Assembly (NCBI GenBank): GCA_938045195.1
Contig: CALINC010000120.1
Span: forward strand, 1 to 14,665
Direction of reading: 5' to 3'
Length of the DNA stretch: 14,665 nt
Origin: an uncultured Treponema sp.
GTDB lineage: Bacteria > Spirochaetota > Spirochaetia > Treponematales > Treponemataceae
Shown: piece by piece, positions 13,243 to 14,665 of the stretch
Layout: the number at the start of each line of letters is the position of its first letter
Numbering within the stretch: the stretch's first letter is position 1
Program-made: the position numbers and the translations under genes
The notes under the pieces: generated by a model
What the model saw: only the letters and a program-made list of their open reading frames with translations
What the model was told of the DNA's origin: nothing
The model's database searches: none

Positions 13243-14328
13243 TTATGATAAACAGTTCGGCACAAATACTGCCTCGCTGTTTATCTTTCGAGTTTGCCTT
13301 TCGGCAAACATCGCATATTGTATGCAGTTTGTAAACAAACTGCATGAAAAAAATATTTTATTTTTATCTATTATTATACTTAATGCAAGCCACATTGATG
13401 TGGTAAATGCTATTGTTAAAAGTCCTTTTAACGAGTCTTTAACTTGTCCTCTAACTTTTGGTGTAAAATGATAATAGCCAAGATACATTATTAATGGCGG
13501 AACAACCCATTTTATTCCACCTATAATCATAACGATATAAAGGAAAAATAAACTTGCAGTTTGGGCAACTTTTGTAAGAGTAGTTTTTTTTCTATTTAAT
13601 ATTATAATTATAAGAAGCATAACTATTACCCAAAGTTTATACATAAGTTCTCTTGCTGTTAAATATAAGTTTAATTTTAGGAACAAATATACGAAAAGCG
13701 GAACGAAAATATTATCCAGCCCATTCCACGAAATCATTTCAAGAATCATTGCAAGAATGCTTAAAAGCAGTGAAACAAGTACGATATTTATACTTTTAAT
13801 GTTACTGAAAAATAAAAAGAAATTTATGCAAATAAAATATGTCGTAAGAAAAAATGTCACAGATCCTTCTACTGACTTTGTTCCAAATCCTGTATTAAAT
13901 TTATACTTGCTGTAAAATTCCCCTATAAGAGCCGCAAAGGCATCAGAAAGCATAAGAATTATAAGCGGAAGAGCATACATTACCTTATTATCACTTGAAA
14001 CAAACCATAATCCCAAAATACTCATAATAAAGTATATATCTCCTAAAGTCTTCCTATTTTTTGTTTCCAGTACTTTTTTAAATCCTGTCACCTTATGTTT
14101 CATAGCCCTTATGGAGACAAGCAACACAAGAAATACTATTCCAAGTATTACAACCGAACTTTTTCTTTCAAAGATAAAAGGAAGTGACAGTCCTCCAATT
14201 CCTGAGCCTATATGCAGAATCTTCCTTATAAATTCCGAATTAAGTTTTTCACTTTTTTCAAGCTTGTTAAGCAGAAGGAAAAATAGTATAAAAGCCGCCA
14301 GAACAAATATCATTTTAACTATTTCCAT
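13243..14328 (-). CDS. Dolichol/phytol-kinase-like (SEC59/DGK1/VTE5 family) integral membrane protein with repeat-derived tail
   Basis: 361 aa, about nine to ten hydrophobic segments. Family landmarks: FIRKILHIGSGI (33-44), KTLGDIYF (93-100), LSDAFAALIGEFYSKYKF (127-144) and FGTKSVEGSVTFF (148-160). This is the CTP-using polyprenol/diacylglycerol/phytol kinase-like group related to CDP-diglyceride synthases. It probably phosphorylates a lipid alcohol in the cytoplasmic membrane; the substrate is unknown. The start has AAGGTGAT upstream and overlaps the end of the preceding gene by 14 nt, so the two are coupled. Residues from about 329 to 361 are read from the antisense strand of repeat copy B, so the original C-terminus was probably replaced or extended. 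The seven arginines before the tail all use AGA/AGG, unlike other genes here, suggesting acquisition from a low-G+C donor. Confidence 0.75.
   Translation of the reverse strand: MEIVKMIFVLAAFILFFLLLNKLEKSEKLNSEFIRKILHIGSGIGGLSLPFIFERKSSVVILGIVFLVLLVSIRAMKHKVTGFKKVLETKNRKTLGDIYFIMSILGLWFVSSDNKVMYALPLIILMLSDAFAALIGEFYSKYKFNTGFGTKSVEGSVTFFLTTYFICINFFLFFSNIKSINIVLVSLLLSILAMILEMISWNGLDNIFVPLFVYLFLKLNLYLTARELMYKLWVIVMLLIIIILNRKKTTLTKVAQTASLFFLYIVMIIGGIKWVVPPLIMYLGYYHFTPKVRGQVKDSLKGLLTIAFTTSMWLALSIIIDKNKIFFSCSLFTNCIQYAMFAERQTRKINSEAVFVPNCLS
13247..13345 (+). repeat. Three-hairpin repeat, copy B (3' of the lipoprotein gene)
   Basis: Second 99-nt copy. H1: GATAAACAG (13247-13255) with CTGTTTATC (13277-13285), enclosing GGCA/TGCC (13259-13262 with 13270-13273). 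H2: GTTTGCC (13292-13298) with GGCAAAC (13303-13309), loop TTTC. H3: ATGCAGTTTG (13322-13331) with CAAACTGCAT (13336-13345), loop TAAA. It begins 18 nt after the lipoprotein stop and lies in sense in any read-through transcript. On the other strand it supplies the last codons of the kinase-like membrane protein. It may also work as a bidirectional terminator, since A/T-rich DNA follows H3. Confidence 0.75.
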
Positions 14329-14665
14329 TTTTTATCACCTTTTCCACTACAAAATCCGTATAGAAAAATGTCATATCCTTTTCATGAAGCTTCCTATCCA
14401 GCTCCTTCATCCTTTCATATTTTTTTCCGTTTACATTTTTTTCTTTTCCAGTAACTGCTATTTCGCTATCCGTCTTTTTATAATCAAGTTTTTCTGAATT
14501 TCTTTCAACTATTAGGTTCCAGTATGCCAGTAAGGCATTATTTTCAGCATTGTCGTAAATTTTTTCCATTAATTTACTGTAATTTTCAGCTGACATATAC
14601 TCAAATATGTCACTTAAATTAAATTTATTTATTTTAAAATCAATCTGATCCAGATATTCTTCAAC
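14315..14665 (-). CDS. Unrecognised soluble protein, C-terminal part (N-terminus outside window)
   Basis: The frame is open through the window edge (23 further codons upstream of the ATG at 14594-14596), so that ATG is probably internal and the gene starts beyond 14665. The visible 116 residues are charged and helical (EKIYDNAENNALLAYWNL, KKYERMKELDRKLHEKDMTF) with no signal peptide or membrane segment in view. I do not recognise a family. The 14-nt overlap with the kinase-like gene downstream shows they form one operon and may share a lipid-metabolism or accessory function. All three visible arginines use AGA/AGG, as in its neighbour, so the two genes probably arrived together. Confidence 0.65.
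   Translation of the reverse strand, partial: VEEYLDQIDFKINKFNLSDIFEYMSAENYSKLMEKIYDNAENNALLAYWNLIVERNSEKLDYKKTDSEIAVTGKEKNVNGKKYERMKELDRKLHEKDMTFFYTDFVVEKVIKNGNS

Noticed and set aside
13322..13380. H3 of repeat copy B as a plain intrinsic terminator of the lipoprotein gene
   Set aside because: The hairpin is strong but is followed by GAAAAAAATA rather than a T run on the plus strand, and the same hairpin recurs in the 5' leader in copy A, which argues against a simple terminator.

Overview
The window looks like chromosome of a host-associated Treponema (an oral/denticola-like spirochete is the best guess). It has low G+C, a fermentative acetate kinase and carbamate kinase pair, an NADH oxidase, a cytidylate-kinase-like protein, an RlpA/SPOR envelope protein and a large spirochaete-style lipoprotein. 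The species cannot be fixed from the sequence alone.

Layout. (1) 1-500: the 3' end of a PD-(D/E)XK-nuclease-type AAA ATPase gene, then a short orphan ORF that may be a peptidase remnant, then a 12-bp inverted repeat. (2) 518-2742, minus strand: arcC then ackA, two substrate-level-phosphorylation kinases. Each has its own promoter and a hairpin terminator lies between them. (3) 2970-5168, minus strand: a two-gene RNA-metabolism operon, a beta-CASP metallo-beta-lactamase nuclease followed 6 nt later by the 23S rRNA 2'-O-methyltransferase RlmB. (4) 5246-5827 minus (Nudix hydrolase) and 5893-8068 plus (cytidylate-kinase-like/BON protein, then nox) diverge from a compact bidirectional promoter whose two -10 boxes overlap. 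(5) 8196-9143 plus: RlpA-type septal lytic transglycosylase with a SPOR domain. It converges on 9200-10234 minus, an outer-membrane beta-barrel carrying the complete omptin catalytic signature; the two share a strong terminator. (6) 10235-10712: an intergenic stretch with the C-terminal remnant of an IS256-family transposase, a near-consensus extended -10 promoter, and the first copy of a 99-nt, three-hairpin repeat. (7) 10713-13229 plus: an 838-aa lipoprotein of unknown function. (8) 13247-13345: the second repeat copy in the same orientation, so the lipoprotein gene is bracketed by the two copies. (9) 13243-14665, minus strand: a dolichol/phytol-kinase-like membrane protein whose last ~33 codons are read from the second repeat, overlapping the 3' end of an unrecognised partial gene. 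All ten arginine codons checked in these last two genes (outside the repeat) are AGA/AGG, unlike the rest of the window, which suggests transfer.

The most notable items are the repeat pair, whose stems differ between copies by compensating changes and which would sit at both ends of one mRNA, and the omptin-type protease in a spirochaete, which also carries an A9T9 tract near its N-terminus.
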